A stretch of DNA of 9,025 bases from Acidobacteriota bacterium (GTDB lineage Bacteria > Acidobacteriota > Terriglobia > Terriglobales > Acidobacteriaceae). A model generated the notes under the pieces. That model saw only the letters and a list, made by a program, of their open reading frames with translations, ran no database searches and was not told where the DNA came from. The stretch lies in the NCBI GenBank assembly GCA_021798235.1, contig JAJZMO010000327.1, positions 1 through 9,025 on the forward strand. The letters are read 5' to 3'. Shown piece after piece: positions 1 to 9,025 of the stretch (position 1 is the stretch's first letter; every line of letters begins with the position of its first letter). The position numbers were made by a program, and so were the translations under genes.

Positions 1-368
1 CGAGTCGCCTGCAACGTGCCCGCGGACAGCGTGGATATCGAGAGAACCTCTTGCCAATCGCCCGCAGTGGCCGTGTTCAGCAGGTGTTCTAGGCTGTTTA
101 CGGCCTGGGTATGGATGGCAAACAGCCCATCCAACGTGTCCATGGGGATGGACTCGTAAGCGGTGACAGGATGGTTCAACAGACGCTGGGAGTGGCGCAA
201 CTCCACGGCAAAGATGTGCCGCAAGAGGCCGCGGATGGAGCCGCTGTTGTAGATGTCACAGGGCAAATCCAACGCCTCTGGATTTTTGGTGAACCAAACC
301 TGCCATTGATTGGTCGCTGCGATGTTGTCTTGCAAAAGCTCGGCAAGCGTGATGCTGGGAGAATCCAT
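1..368 (-). CDS. DinB-like four-helix-bundle protein (partial, C-terminus outside window)
   Basis: Reading the minus strand from the ATG at 368 gives 122 open codons with no stop before the window edge, so the gene is cut at its 3' end. The protein begins MDSPSITLAELLQDNIAATN and looks mostly helical. The segment GLLRHIFAVELRHSQRLL (residues 47-64) resembles the second helix of the DinB/YfiT-like superfamily, where a His (here probably H51) is the first metal ligand; the remaining ligands would lie beyond the edge. Family members include metal-dependent thiol S-transferases and many stress-induced proteins of unknown substrate, so no specific reaction is assigned. The start is only 9 bases past the purD stop, which suggests co-transcription and perhaps translational coupling. 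The upstream Shine-Dalgarno is weak (AAAGG, about 13 bases away), which also fits coupling. The family call rests on fold-like pattern and one motif, and a generic hypothetical protein remains possible. Confidence 0.66.
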   Translation of the reverse strand, partial: MDSPSITLAELLQDNIAATNQWQVWFTKNPEALDLPCDIYNSGSIRGLLRHIFAVELRHSQRLLNHPVTAYESIPMDTLDGLFAIHTQAVNSLEHLLNTATAGDWQEVLSISTLSAGTLQAT

Positions 369-377
369 GGGAAGCAC

Positions 378-1655
378 TCAGCCTTTCTTGTTGAGCGCGC
401 GATGGGCTATATCGCGGCGGTAGTAAATGCCATCGAAGTGGATTGCATCCAAGGCAGCGTATGCCTGGCTGCAGGCCGCAGCCAGCGTGTCGGCTTGCGC
501 GCTGACGGCAAGAACCCGACCGCCAGCAGTCACCAGCGTTTCGTCTTTGAGCGCGGTTCCGGAGTGATAGATTTGCACGCCGTGGACTTTTGCCGCTTCG
601 GCCAGGCCGTGGATTGGTTTGCCGCTGAGAAATGGCCCGGGATAGCCACCAGATGCGGCGACGACAGAGACGGAGGGTTGGGGATTCCACTGGAGATGAA
701 TCTGGTCCAGCTTGCCGTCAATGGCCGCCTCACACGCCTCGACCAGATCGCTTTGGAGTCGTGGCAGAATGGCCTGGGTCTCCGGATCTCCGAAGCGGGC
801 ATTGAATTCCAGCACCATGGGGCCGCGTGCGGTCATCATCATGCCGCAATACAGAACTCCGGTAAAGGGTGCATCCTCAGCCGCCATCCCCTGAATCACA
901 GGCTGGGCTACATGCGTGATTAACCAATCGCGCATCGAGGCATCCAGCAACGCGTCGGTGGAGTAGGCTCCCATGCCGCCCGTATTCAGGCCCGTATCTG
1001 CCTCGCCGATACGTTTATGGTCTTGCGCCGCGGCCAGGGGAAGCGTGTGTATGCCATCGGCAAGCACGAGGAAAGAGATTTCTTCTCCATCGAGAAATTC
1101 TTCCAAGACGAGGCGCCGTTCTGCAGTTCCCAGAAGATCTCCACGCAACATTTGACTTGCGGTTGTGAGTGCATCTTCTTTGCTGGAGCAGATGACGACA
1201 CCTTTGCCTGCGGCGAGGCCATCGGCTTTAACGACAACGGGAGCGTGAAAGTGCGTCAGTGCCTTTTGCACCTCTTCCACCGAAGAGCACACGGCGTAGC
1301 GGGCTGTGGGGATGGCATGACGCTGCATAAATTCTTTGGAAAATGCCTTGCTGGCCTCCAGCTGCGCAGCCCGTTGCGTGGGGCCAAAGACGCGCAAGCC
1401 ACGTTCCTGCATGGCATCGACGAGTCCAAGGCTGAGAGGCAGTTCGGGGCCGACGATGGTTAAGTCCGGTTGCTCGGCTTCGACGACGCGCAACAAATCT
1501 CCCAAACTGTTTTGTTGCACGGGCACGCAGCGGGCAAGTGCAGCGATGCCGCCATTTCCCGGAGCGCAGACCACATCGGTAACGCGCGGGGATTTGCGCA
1601 CTGCAGCAACCAAGGCGTGCTCGCGTCCGCCGCCACCAATGACTAGAACTTTCAT
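378..1655 (-). CDS. purD: Phosphoribosylamine--glycine ligase (GAR synthetase)
   Basis: PurD catalyses the second step of de novo purine synthesis in the cytoplasm: phosphoribosylamine + glycine + ATP gives glycinamide ribonucleotide. The 425-residue product is the normal family length and complete. It starts MKVLVIGGGGREHAL, the N-terminal GARS domain glycine loop. The ATP-grasp core shows VVKADGLAAGKGV (141-153), the loop TGLNTGGMGAYS (221-232) and the metal-binding signature EFNARFGDPETQ (283-294). The C-terminal GARS domain has SGGYPG (335-340) and AGGRVLAVS (377-385), ending in FDGIYYRRDIAHRAL. All are in the expected order with no lesion seen. The ATG at 1655 has GGAG at 1667-1670, spaced 11 bases, and a candidate promoter just upstream. 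No other pur genes are in view, so it stands apart from a purine cluster. It is followed after 9 bases by the dinB-like gene. Confidence 0.97.
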   Translation of the reverse strand: MKVLVIGGGGREHALVAAVRKSPRVTDVVCAPGNGGIAALARCVPVQQNSLGDLLRVVEAEQPDLTIVGPELPLSLGLVDAMQERGLRVFGPTQRAAQLEASKAFSKEFMQRHAIPTARYAVCSSVEEVQKALTHFHAPVVVKADGLAAGKGVVICSSKEDALTTASQMLRGDLLGTAERRLVLEEFLDGEEISFLVLADGIHTLPLAAAQDHKRIGEADTGLNTGGMGAYSTDALLDASMRDWLITHVAQPVIQGMAAEDAPFTGVLYCGMMMTARGPMVLEFNARFGDPETQAILPRLQSDLVEACEAAIDGKLDQIHLQWNPQPSVSVVAASGGYPGPFLSGKPIHGLAEAAKVHGVQIYHSGTALKDETLVTAGGRVLAVSAQADTLAAACSQAYAALDAIHFDGIYYRRDIAHRALNKKG

Positions 1656-1687
1656 GCGATTCGTGTCTCCAAGGAAGGTACTACATC

Positions 1688-1716
1688 AGGCTAGGAAATG
1701 CGGGAAGGGAAGTCAA
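1688..1716 (-). promoter_or_regulatory. Candidate sigma70-type promoter for purD
   Basis: On the minus strand TTGACT (1716-1711) matches the -35 consensus at 5 of 6 positions. It is followed after exactly 17 bases by TAGCCT (1693-1688), which keeps the three most conserved -10 positions (T, A and the last T). Transcription would start near 1681, leaving a leader of about 25 bases that contains the GGAG ribosome site. It lies in the 79-base gap between the regulator and purD, where a purD promoter would be expected. The -10 is weak, so this is a reasoned candidate. No PurR-like or riboswitch sequence was recognised in the short leader. Confidence 0.45.
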
Positions 1717-1734
1717 CCTGCAAGGATCTGGGTT

Positions 1735-2805
1735 TCAACGTCGGGCGATGGCGGTGGATTCTCGGATGATTAACTCCGGCTGCAAGATAATATCCTGCGA
1801 GAGTTTCTGGCCTGCTTCAATGATTTGCAGCAAGGTCTTGGCCGCGATCTGGCCCATCTGTTGCAGGGGCTGGCGAATCGTGGTCAAGCGAGGGACGACG
1901 TATGCGGACTGCCATACATCGTCCAAGCCGATCACGGATACATCTTTGGGAACTTGGAGGCCCGCATCATGCAAGGCACGAATGGAGCCGATGGCGGAGC
2001 CATCATTAAAGGCGATGATGGCGGTGAAGCGGGCATCTCTGCGCAAAAGTTCTTGCGTGGCCAGGTAACCATACTCCGACATGGAATGCTTCTCTGTGGT
2101 GGGAGTGGCCCCCAGTTGCACAGCGCATTCCCTGGTAATGGGTATGCCCAGGTTCTGTGCGACTTGGGTGAGGCAGCGCCAGCGATCCTCGGTGTCGCCA
2201 TTGCCGGCAGGTCCCTGGAAGGCAGCAATCTTTGTGTGCCCCAGTTGTTGCAAATGCTCCAGCGCCAAGGTGGCTGCGCGCGTATTGTCGATCAGGATGT
2301 GTGTGATGCCCGGCCCTTTGGTGATGTCCGATAGCGCAACCACAGGCAAGGGTAGCGTGTAGTTTAACGGTGTGTTGATGGCGATCAGGCCCTCGACGGC
2401 GCGATCCATGAGGGTGTTGGGTAGATCGCGAACCTTTTCAGGAATGCCACGGTGACTGAGCACAAAGTAGAGAAAGCCACACTCTGCCAAGTGGCGCTCA
2501 ATGCCGCTGATGAGCACGGAAGAGTATTCATCGCCAATATCGGGCACGAGAACGGCCACACTAAATGTGCGTTTGGTGTGTAGATAGCGCGCAAAGATGT
2601 TGGGTCGATACTGCAGTTCCCGCGCCGCTTCCCGAATGCGATCTTGTGTGGACGGGGCAATCGTCCGTGCCATAGGCGATCGGTTGAGCACAAAGGAAAC
2701 CGTCGTCTGCGAAAGCCCAACATGCTCGGCGACTTCACGGAGTGTAACCCGATGCGTGTGTTTGCGGGATTTTTTTTCCCCCGCTGGGGCTTTGCGAGCA
2801 TTCAT
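1735..2805 (-). CDS. LacI/GalR-family transcriptional regulator
   Basis: A 356-residue protein of normal LacI-family length. The N-terminal helix-turn-helix is clear: VTLREVAEHVGLSQTTVSFV (20-39). The hinge helix follows, with YRPNIFARYLHTKRT (66-80), where L75 would be the minor-groove leverage residue. The rest is a periplasmic-binding-protein-like effector domain, with VAVLVPDIGDEYSS (83-96), FNDGSAIGSIRAL (266-278) and VSVIGLDDVWQSAYVVPRLT (289-308). Such proteins normally repress or activate sugar-use genes in response to a small sugar; the effector and targets cannot be read here. The ATG at 2805 is chosen because GGAG (2816-2819) sits 10 bases upstream. A longer in-frame start, TTG at 2814, is only 1 base from that GGAG and is unlikely. 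It follows gyrB by 48 bases and may be read from gyrB transcripts. An A8 run (2770-2777) falls within lysine codons near the N-terminus. Confidence 0.93.
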   Translation of the reverse strand: MNARKAPAGEKKSRKHTHRVTLREVAEHVGLSQTTVSFVLNRSPMARTIAPSTQDRIREAARELQYRPNIFARYLHTKRTFSVAVLVPDIGDEYSSVLISGIERHLAECGFLYFVLSHRGIPEKVRDLPNTLMDRAVEGLIAINTPLNYTLPLPVVALSDITKGPGITHILIDNTRAATLALEHLQQLGHTKIAAFQGPAGNGDTEDRWRCLTQVAQNLGIPITRECAVQLGATPTTEKHSMSEYGYLATQELLRRDARFTAIIAFNDGSAIGSIRALHDAGLQVPKDVSVIGLDDVWQSAYVVPRLTTIRQPLQQMGQIAAKTLLQIIEAGQKLSQDIILQPELIIRESTAIARR

Positions 2806-2807
2806 CG

Positions 2808-2819
2808 GGAGCAATCTCC
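2808..2819 (-). promoter_or_regulatory. Ribosome binding site of the LacI-type gene inside a small inverted repeat
   Basis: On the minus strand the sequence is GGAG-ATTG-CTCC, then CG and the ATG at 2805. The GGAG is the only good Shine-Dalgarno for this gene, and it decides the ATG at 2805 over the TTG at 2814. It can pair fully with the CTCC four bases downstream. A 4-bp stem is weak on its own, so any effect on translation is speculative. Confidence 0.4.
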
Positions 2820-2853
2820 ACGCGCTGCCATATCAGAATCTGTTCAGACCGTT

Positions 2854-5592
<2,739 letters not shown>

Positions 5593-5599
5593 CTATGGT

Positions 5600-5614
5600 A
5601 CCACGCTTTGTGGT
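5600..5614. repeat. Short perfect inverted repeat ACCAC-GCTTT-GTGGT
   Basis: Two 5-base arms (5600-5604 and 5610-5614) are exact reverse complements around a 5-base centre. It lies about 120 bases upstream of the gyrB start and about 180 bases upstream of the xylanase start. The position suits an operator for either gene. It does not match the usual LacI-family operator core (a central CG flanked by A/T-rich arms). Repeats this short also arise by chance. Confidence 0.3.
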
Positions 5615-5779
5615 GCGAGCAGGTGGGGCGCACGGGGATCTCCGTCGATGGGCGGCATCGTTTTTTGTAGGGGGGATTTGGGCGCTGGCCGCCATGGTGT
5701 CTGCGGTTCTGGCATGCCTGGGTCTAACGGCTGTATGCTGGTCTGCGCGCGGAAATTGGGCGAGTTTAGCCCCACGAAC

Positions 5780-5785
5780 AGGAGG
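5780..5785 (+). promoter_or_regulatory. Strong ribosome binding site of the xylanase gene
   Basis: AGGAGG lies 7 bases upstream of the ATG at 5793, near-ideal in sequence and spacing and the best Shine-Dalgarno in the window. It decides the xylanase start, because the reading frame is open for a further 96 codons upstream. Starting here also places a twin-arginine motif at residues 4-5, as expected for a Tat signal peptide. Confidence 0.8.
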
Positions 5786-5792
5786 AGAGCAG

Positions 5793-6944
5793 ATGCGTAC
5801 ACGCAGAGATTTTTTGTTGGCTAGCGGAGCCGTACTGGGCTATGCGGGTTTGACGCAAACTAGGCTGCCCTTGCTGGCAGAATCTCAACCGGTTCCCGCA
5901 ACCTATACCGGTGCAAACTCCCTGGCTGCACGCGCAGCGCGGACGCAACTTCCCTATGGCTGTGCGGTGGTGCCGGAACGGCTTGGCGTGGACAAAGAAT
6001 ACACGCGCGCAATCGTGGAGCAATGTTCCATTCTGGTGGCAGAAAATTCCATGAAGTGGGGGCCAATTCATCCCTTTCCGGACAAGTTCAATTTTGCCGC
6101 TGCCGACAAGCTGATGGCCTTTGCCGCAGAACACAAGATGCAGGTGCGCGGGCACAATCTGTGCTGGCACCAGGCACTGCCGCCGTGGTTTGCCGCGACG
6201 GTAAACAAACAGAACGCTGAAAAAATCTTGGTGCAGCACATTCAAACCGTGGCCGGGCGTTATGCAGGCAAGATCCATTCCTGGGACGTGGTAAATGAAG
6301 CCATAAAGCCCAAAGATGGCTTGCGCCATGGAATGCGCAATTCGCCATGGATGCAGTTGCTGGGGCCGCGCTATCTTGACATCGCCTTTCACGCCGCGCG
6401 CGAGGCGGATCCACATGCGCTACTCACATACAACGATTACGGGATTGAATATGACTCGCCGTGGTGTGATCGCAGGCGTGATGCGGTGCTGGCCCTGTTG
6501 CATGGAATGCGCAAGCGTGGCGTGCCCATCGATGCAGTGGGCGTGCAGTCGCACCTGCAGGCTGGAACCAGGAACGATTTTGGCGGCGGACTGAAGCACT
6601 TTATGAAAGAAGCGCACAAACTCAATTTGCAGGTTTTCATCACGGAATTAGATGTGAATGATTCGCAGGTGAATGGCAACGAGAGAGACTGCGAACAGGC
6701 TGTGGCCGCCGTGTACAAAGACTATATGGATCGCATGTTGCAATACCCTTGGATGACGGCGGCGCTGACTTGGGGTATTACGAACCGGTACACGTGGCAG
6801 AATCATCAGCATCCACGCAAGGATGGTGCGCAACAGGTTCCGCTGCCGCTGGATGCGAATTACCAGCCGACCCCGGCGTTTTTTGCGCTGCGCGGAGCCT
6901 TCGATCGCCGCAAGGTGCAGAGCGATATCCAAAGCCGCAGCTGA
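5793..6944 (+). CDS. GH10 endo-1,4-beta-xylanase with Tat signal peptide
   Basis: The enzyme hydrolyses internal beta-1,4 bonds of xylan with retention of configuration, probably outside the cytoplasm. The 383-residue product starts [20 protein letters not shown]: a twin-arginine motif (R4-R5, then D-F-L) and a hydrophobic stretch, indicating folded export by Tat. A single catalytic (beta/alpha)8 domain fills the rest, about 55-375, with no carbohydrate-binding module. GH10 landmarks are ENSMKWGPI (84-92), [16 protein letters not shown] (118-133), SWDVVNEA with acid/base E169, VQSHLQ (251-256, H254) and FITELDV with nucleophile E285. The WGITNRYTW motif (327-335) has Asn331 where GH10 enzymes usually have Asp. 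The start is set by AGGAGG at 5780-5785; the upstream in-frame extension is judged untranslated. It stands alone: no xylosidase, transporter or CBM gene is adjacent, and rpsO follows after 104 bases. Fine substrate preference (xylan or related beta-glycans) cannot be read. Confidence 0.93.
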   Translation: MRTRRDFLLASGAVLGYAGLTQTRLPLLAESQPVPATYTGANSLAARAARTQLPYGCAVVPERLGVDKEYTRAIVEQCSILVAENSMKWGPIHPFPDKFNFAAADKLMAFAAEHKMQVRGHNLCWHQALPPWFAATVNKQNAEKILVQHIQTVAGRYAGKIHSWDVVNEAIKPKDGLRHGMRNSPWMQLLGPRYLDIAFHAAREADPHALLTYNDYGIEYDSPWCDRRRDAVLALLHGMRKRGVPIDAVGVQSHLQAGTRNDFGGGLKHFMKEAHKLNLQVFITELDVNDSQVNGNERDCEQAVAAVYKDYMDRMLQYPWMTAALTWGITNRYTWQNHQHPRKDGAQQVPLPLDANYQPTPAFFALRGAFDRRKVQSDIQSRS

Positions 6945-6987
6945 AAAATCTGCAGGAGAAAAACACTCGCGTTCGCATAAAATTCCA

Positions 6988-6996
6988 TGCTATTCT
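6988..6996 (+). promoter_or_regulatory. Candidate extended -10 promoter element for rpsO
   Basis: The sequence TGCTATTCT fits the extended -10 pattern TG-n-TATNNT, with TATTCT (6991-6996) matching 4 of 6 consensus positions. No good -35 is seen 16-18 bases upstream, which extended -10 promoters tolerate. Transcription would begin near 7003, leaving a leader of about 46 bases with the ribosome site GAGGAG at 7034-7039. A second AT-rich hexamer, TAAAAT (6978-6983), is nearer the -10 consensus but has no -35 either. Position between the xylanase stop and rpsO supports a promoter somewhere here; the exact element is uncertain. Confidence 0.35.
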
Positions 6997-7048
6997 GTTA
7001 AGGACACTGAGAGAGTGTAATCGACAGACAGTAGAGGAGCAGCCACCT

Positions 7049-7315
7049 GTGTTGGCCCCAGCAAAAAAAACCGAAATCATCTCCACCTTTCGCACCCATG
7101 AGAGCGACACCGGCAGTCCTGAAGTGCAGATCGCAATTTTGAGCGAGCGCATTGGTGGACTGACCGACCACTTTAAAGCGCATGCCAAGGATCACGGTTC
7201 GCGCCGCGGACTGTTGATGCTTGTCAGCAAGCGTCGCCGTCTTTTGGATTACCTAAAGAAGAACGACAGCGAACGCTACCGCGAAGTGATTGGCAAACTG
7301 GGCATCCGCAAGTAA
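7049..7315 (+). CDS. rpsO: 30S ribosomal protein S15
   Basis: S15 binds 16S rRNA early in assembly of the 30S platform and helps bridge the subunits. The 88-residue product is the normal length (89 in E. coli). Residues line up with E. coli numbering: the DTGS turn at 20-23, then H41, H45, D48 and S51, which fall in or near the region that contacts helix 22 of 16S rRNA. The segment [20 protein letters not shown] (51-70) is the S15 signature. The start is GTG at 7049, with GAGGAG (7034-7039) 9 bases upstream; the next codon, TTG at 7052, could also serve. The reading frame is open well upstream inside the end of the xylanase, but only this start gives a normal S15. It is followed by pnp after 197 bases, a widely conserved order. 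In E. coli S15 represses its own translation through the mRNA leader; no equivalent pseudoknot was identified here. Confidence 0.97.
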   Translation: MLAPAKKTEIISTFRTHESDTGSPEVQIAILSERIGGLTDHFKAHAKDHGSRRGLLMLVSKRRRLLDYLKKNDSERYREVIGKLGIRK

Positions 7316-7383
7316 GCGGCTCCAACGTGTCGTAGCCAAAGCGGCTTGCGAGCGTTGTGAATTCCCAGCCATGCGGCCCGTAT

Positions 7384-7411
7384 TGTGGAAGCGCCATGGA
7401 GCGCTTCCGCA
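7384..7411 (+). other. RNA hairpin in the rpsO-pnp leader
   Basis: GGAAGCGC (7387-7394) pairs perfectly with GCGCTTCC (7401-7408) around the 6-base loop CATGGA. One G-U pair and two more standard pairs extend the stem to 11 bp. No run of T follows (the downstream bases are CTCTCAATCG), so this is a poor intrinsic terminator. It is better read as a stable structure in the pnp 5' leader or at the end of the rpsO transcript. In E. coli an RNase III-cleaved hairpin at the equivalent place lets PNPase control its own mRNA. A weaker paired region just upstream joins CAACG (7323-7327) to CGTTG (7352-7356), with AGCC/GGCT inside. Function is inferred from position only. Confidence 0.55.
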
Positions 7412-7512
7412 TCTCTCAATCGTTCCTTTCCCGCCGCTTGTCCGTGACTTCCAGCCCTCCGGCATGGCCGACACCCCGCCCCATAACAGCATTCCATTGA
7501 GGATTTATATCT

Positions 7513-9025
7513 ATGAAACAAGAAATTAGCATTGAACTCCACGGCGGCAAACGCATCGTGTTTGAGACGGGCCGCCTCGCCAAGCAAGCCTCCGGCGCTG
7601 CTCTGGTCACCGTCGGCGACAACATGGTGCTGAGCACCGCAGTCTCCGCCCCCGACCCCAAAGAAGGCCTCGACTTTTTCCCGCTCACGGTGGATTACCG
7701 CGAGTATACCTACGCCGGTGGACGCATCCCCGGAGGCTTCATCAAGCGTGAAGGCCGCCCCAGCGAACGTGAAATTCTTGTCTGCCGCCAGATTGACCGC
7801 CCCATGCGTCCGCTCTTCCCGGAAGGCTATCGTAATGAGACGCAGATCGTTGCGTTCGTGCTTTCTGCCGACAAGCAAAATGACCCGGACATCATCGCCA
7901 TCAATGCGGCCAGCTGCGCTCTGTGCCTCTCTGACATTCCCTTCGCTGGACCCGTTGGCGCGGTGCGTGTGGGCCGTATCGAAGGCGCATTCCTCATCAA
8001 TCCTTCGTATGAAGAGATGCGCGCGAGCGATCTGAACATCACCGTCGTCGGCACCATGGACGGCATCGTGATGATCGAGTCGGGCGCCAAGGAAGTTTCT
8101 GAAGACGTGGTCATCGACGCAATTGAGTTCGCACACGTCGAGATCAAAAAGATTTGCGCAGGCATCAACGATCTGGTGGCTCGCTCTGGCAAGACCAAGC
8201 GCACCTTTGCTGCACCGGAATTCGATCAAGCCTATTTTGACGCTTTGTCGGCGAAGGTTTCCGCACAACTGGCCGATGCCCTGGACACGCACAAGCATCC
8301 AAAGTTTGAGAGCTATGCGTTGGTCAAGCAGATCAAGGACGCCTTGAAGGCTGAGCTGCCCGCCGATGACGCCAATGCACCAAAGAAGCTGAGCAAATAC
8401 TATGAACTGCTGCGCGAGAAGCTCTTCCGCGATCAGGTGACCAACGACCGTATCCGTCCCGATCGTCGCGCTTTTGACCAGATTCGCCCGATCACGATTG
8501 AAACCGGCGTTCTGCCGCGCGTGCATGGCTCGGCCTTGTTTACCCGCGGCGAGACGCAGGCATTGGTTTCAGCCACGCTGGGCACCACGGACGATGCGCA
8601 GCGCATTGAGACCTTCGAAGGCGAAAAGAAGAAGCGCTTCATGTTGCACTACAACTTCCCACCGTTCTCGGTGGGCGAAGTGGGCCGCATGACCGGCGTA
8701 GGCCGCCGCGAAGTGGGCCACGGAGCATTGGCAGAACGCGCTATCTCCGCAGTTCTTCCCGACGAATCTGAATCTCCGTATACGCTGCGCATCGTCTCCG
8801 ATATTTTGGAGTCGAATGGCTCTTCGTCGATGGCCACCGTTTGCGGCGCCAGCCTGGCGCTGATGCACGCGGGCATCTCGCTGAAGGCCGCTGTGGCCGG
8901 TGTGGCGATGGGCTTGGTGAAGGAAGGCGACAAGTACGCCATTCTGACCGACATTGCCGGCGCGGAAGATCACTACGGCGACATGGACTTCAAGGTTGCC
9001 GGAACGCGCAAGGGCATCACGGCCA
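7513..9025 (+). CDS. pnp: Polyribonucleotide nucleotidyltransferase (PNPase), partial
   Basis: PNPase degrades RNA 3' to 5' by phosphorolysis as a trimer and can run in reverse to add tails. The window holds the first 504 codons; the C-terminal KH and S1 RNA-binding domains lie past the edge. The first RNase PH domain includes DYREYTYAGGRIPGGFIKRE (61-80), where the E. coli FFRR loop reads FIKR, then EGRPSE and IDRPMRPLFPEG. The helical linker spans about 220-310. The second, catalytic RNase PH domain shows RGETQALVSATLG (345-357), the phosphate-binding GSSSM (436-440) and EDHYGDMDFKVAG, with D486, D492 and K494 at the same numbers as the E. coli catalytic residues. No frameshift is seen. ATG at 7513 has GAGGA (7499-7503) 9 bases upstream. 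No clear promoter was found in the 197-base gap, so transcription from rpsO is likely, with post-transcriptional control through the leader hairpin. Confidence 0.97.
   Translation, partial: MKQEISIELHGGKRIVFETGRLAKQASGAALVTVGDNMVLSTAVSAPDPKEGLDFFPLTVDYREYTYAGGRIPGGFIKREGRPSEREILVCRQIDRPMRPLFPEGYRNETQIVAFVLSADKQNDPDIIAINAASCALCLSDIPFAGPVGAVRVGRIEGAFLINPSYEEMRASDLNITVVGTMDGIVMIESGAKEVSEDVVIDAIEFAHVEIKKICAGINDLVARSGKTKRTFAAPEFDQAYFDALSAKVSAQLADALDTHKHPKFESYALVKQIKDALKAELPADDANAPKKLSKYYELLREKLFRDQVTNDRIRPDRRAFDQIRPITIETGVLPRVHGSALFTRGETQALVSATLGTTDDAQRIETFEGEKKKRFMLHYNFPPFSVGEVGRMTGVGRREVGHGALAERAISAVLPDESESPYTLRIVSDILESNGSSSMATVCGASLALMHAGISLKAAVAGVAMGLVKEGDKYAILTDIAGAEDHYGDMDFKVAGTRKGITA

Noticed and set aside
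111..923. A 270-codon plus-strand open frame over the dinB-like gene and purD
   Set aside because: It is antisense to clear PurD sequence, including the ATP-grasp metal-binding motif, and shows no domain of its own.
2814..2814. TTG at 2814 as the start of the LacI-type gene
   Set aside because: The only good Shine-Dalgarno, GGAG at 2816-2819, would be 1 base away from it. The ATG at 2805 has 10-base spacing.
7384..7411. The rpsO-pnp hairpin as an intrinsic terminator
   Set aside because: The stem is strong, but the following bases are not a T run, so simple factor-independent termination is unlikely.
7290..7529. A 79-codon frame bridging rpsO and pnp that could be a leader peptide
   Set aside because: It begins with TTG inside rpsO. 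None of its internal ATGs has a Shine-Dalgarno, the composition is unremarkable, and it overlaps a structured leader. It would be reconsidered only if conserved in relatives.
7276..8526. A 416-codon open frame on the minus strand opposite rpsO's end and most of pnp
   Set aside because: The plus strand is unambiguous PNPase with all catalytic residues. The antisense frame has no recognisable motif and crosses the rpsO end, so it is a shadow of codon bias in a GC-rich gene.

Overview
The window reads as ordinary chromosomal DNA of a free-living, plant-polymer-degrading bacterium. The closest fit is Acidobacteriota, class Terriglobia (Acidobacterium/Terriglobus/Granulicella-like). This is inferred from the protein style (an S15 beginning M-L-A, a long GyrB with the large TOPRIM insertion, a Tat-exported GH10 xylanase, a DinB-like protein beside purD) and from moderately high GC judged by eye. 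No marker here proves it.

Layout. The left 5.5 kb is read entirely on the minus strand: gyrB (DNA gyrase B), a LacI/GalR-type regulator, purD (GAR synthetase, purine synthesis) and a DinB-like four-helix-bundle protein that runs off the left edge. Gaps are short (48, 79 and 9 bases). A good candidate sigma70-type promoter lies between the regulator and purD, so purD-dinB is probably a transcription unit of its own, and gyrB may read through into the regulator. A 311-base divergent intergenic region (5482-5792) separates gyrB from the right half. It carries a perfect 5-bp palindrome and, unexpectedly, is open in frame with the downstream xylanase.

The right 3.2 kb is read on the plus strand: a GH10 endo-1,4-beta-xylanase with a twin-arginine signal, then rpsO (ribosomal protein S15) and pnp (polynucleotide phosphorylase, cut by the right edge). 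The rpsO-pnp pair is a widely conserved gene order. Its 197-base intergenic leader contains a strong hairpin, which fits the post-transcriptional control of pnp known from enterobacteria.

How the genes relate. Most are housekeeping genes (topology, purine synthesis, translation, RNA decay). The accessory content is the xylanase and the LacI-type regulator. A regulator-xylanase link is possible because LacI-family proteins often control sugar genes, but gyrB lies between them and no convincing LacI operator was seen. I found no mobile element, CRISPR array, tRNA, rRNA or defence system, and nothing here looks like a new multi-gene system. The points most worth a second look are the structured pnp leader, the divergent gyrB/xylanase region, and the Ala/Glu-rich segment inside the GyrB insertion.
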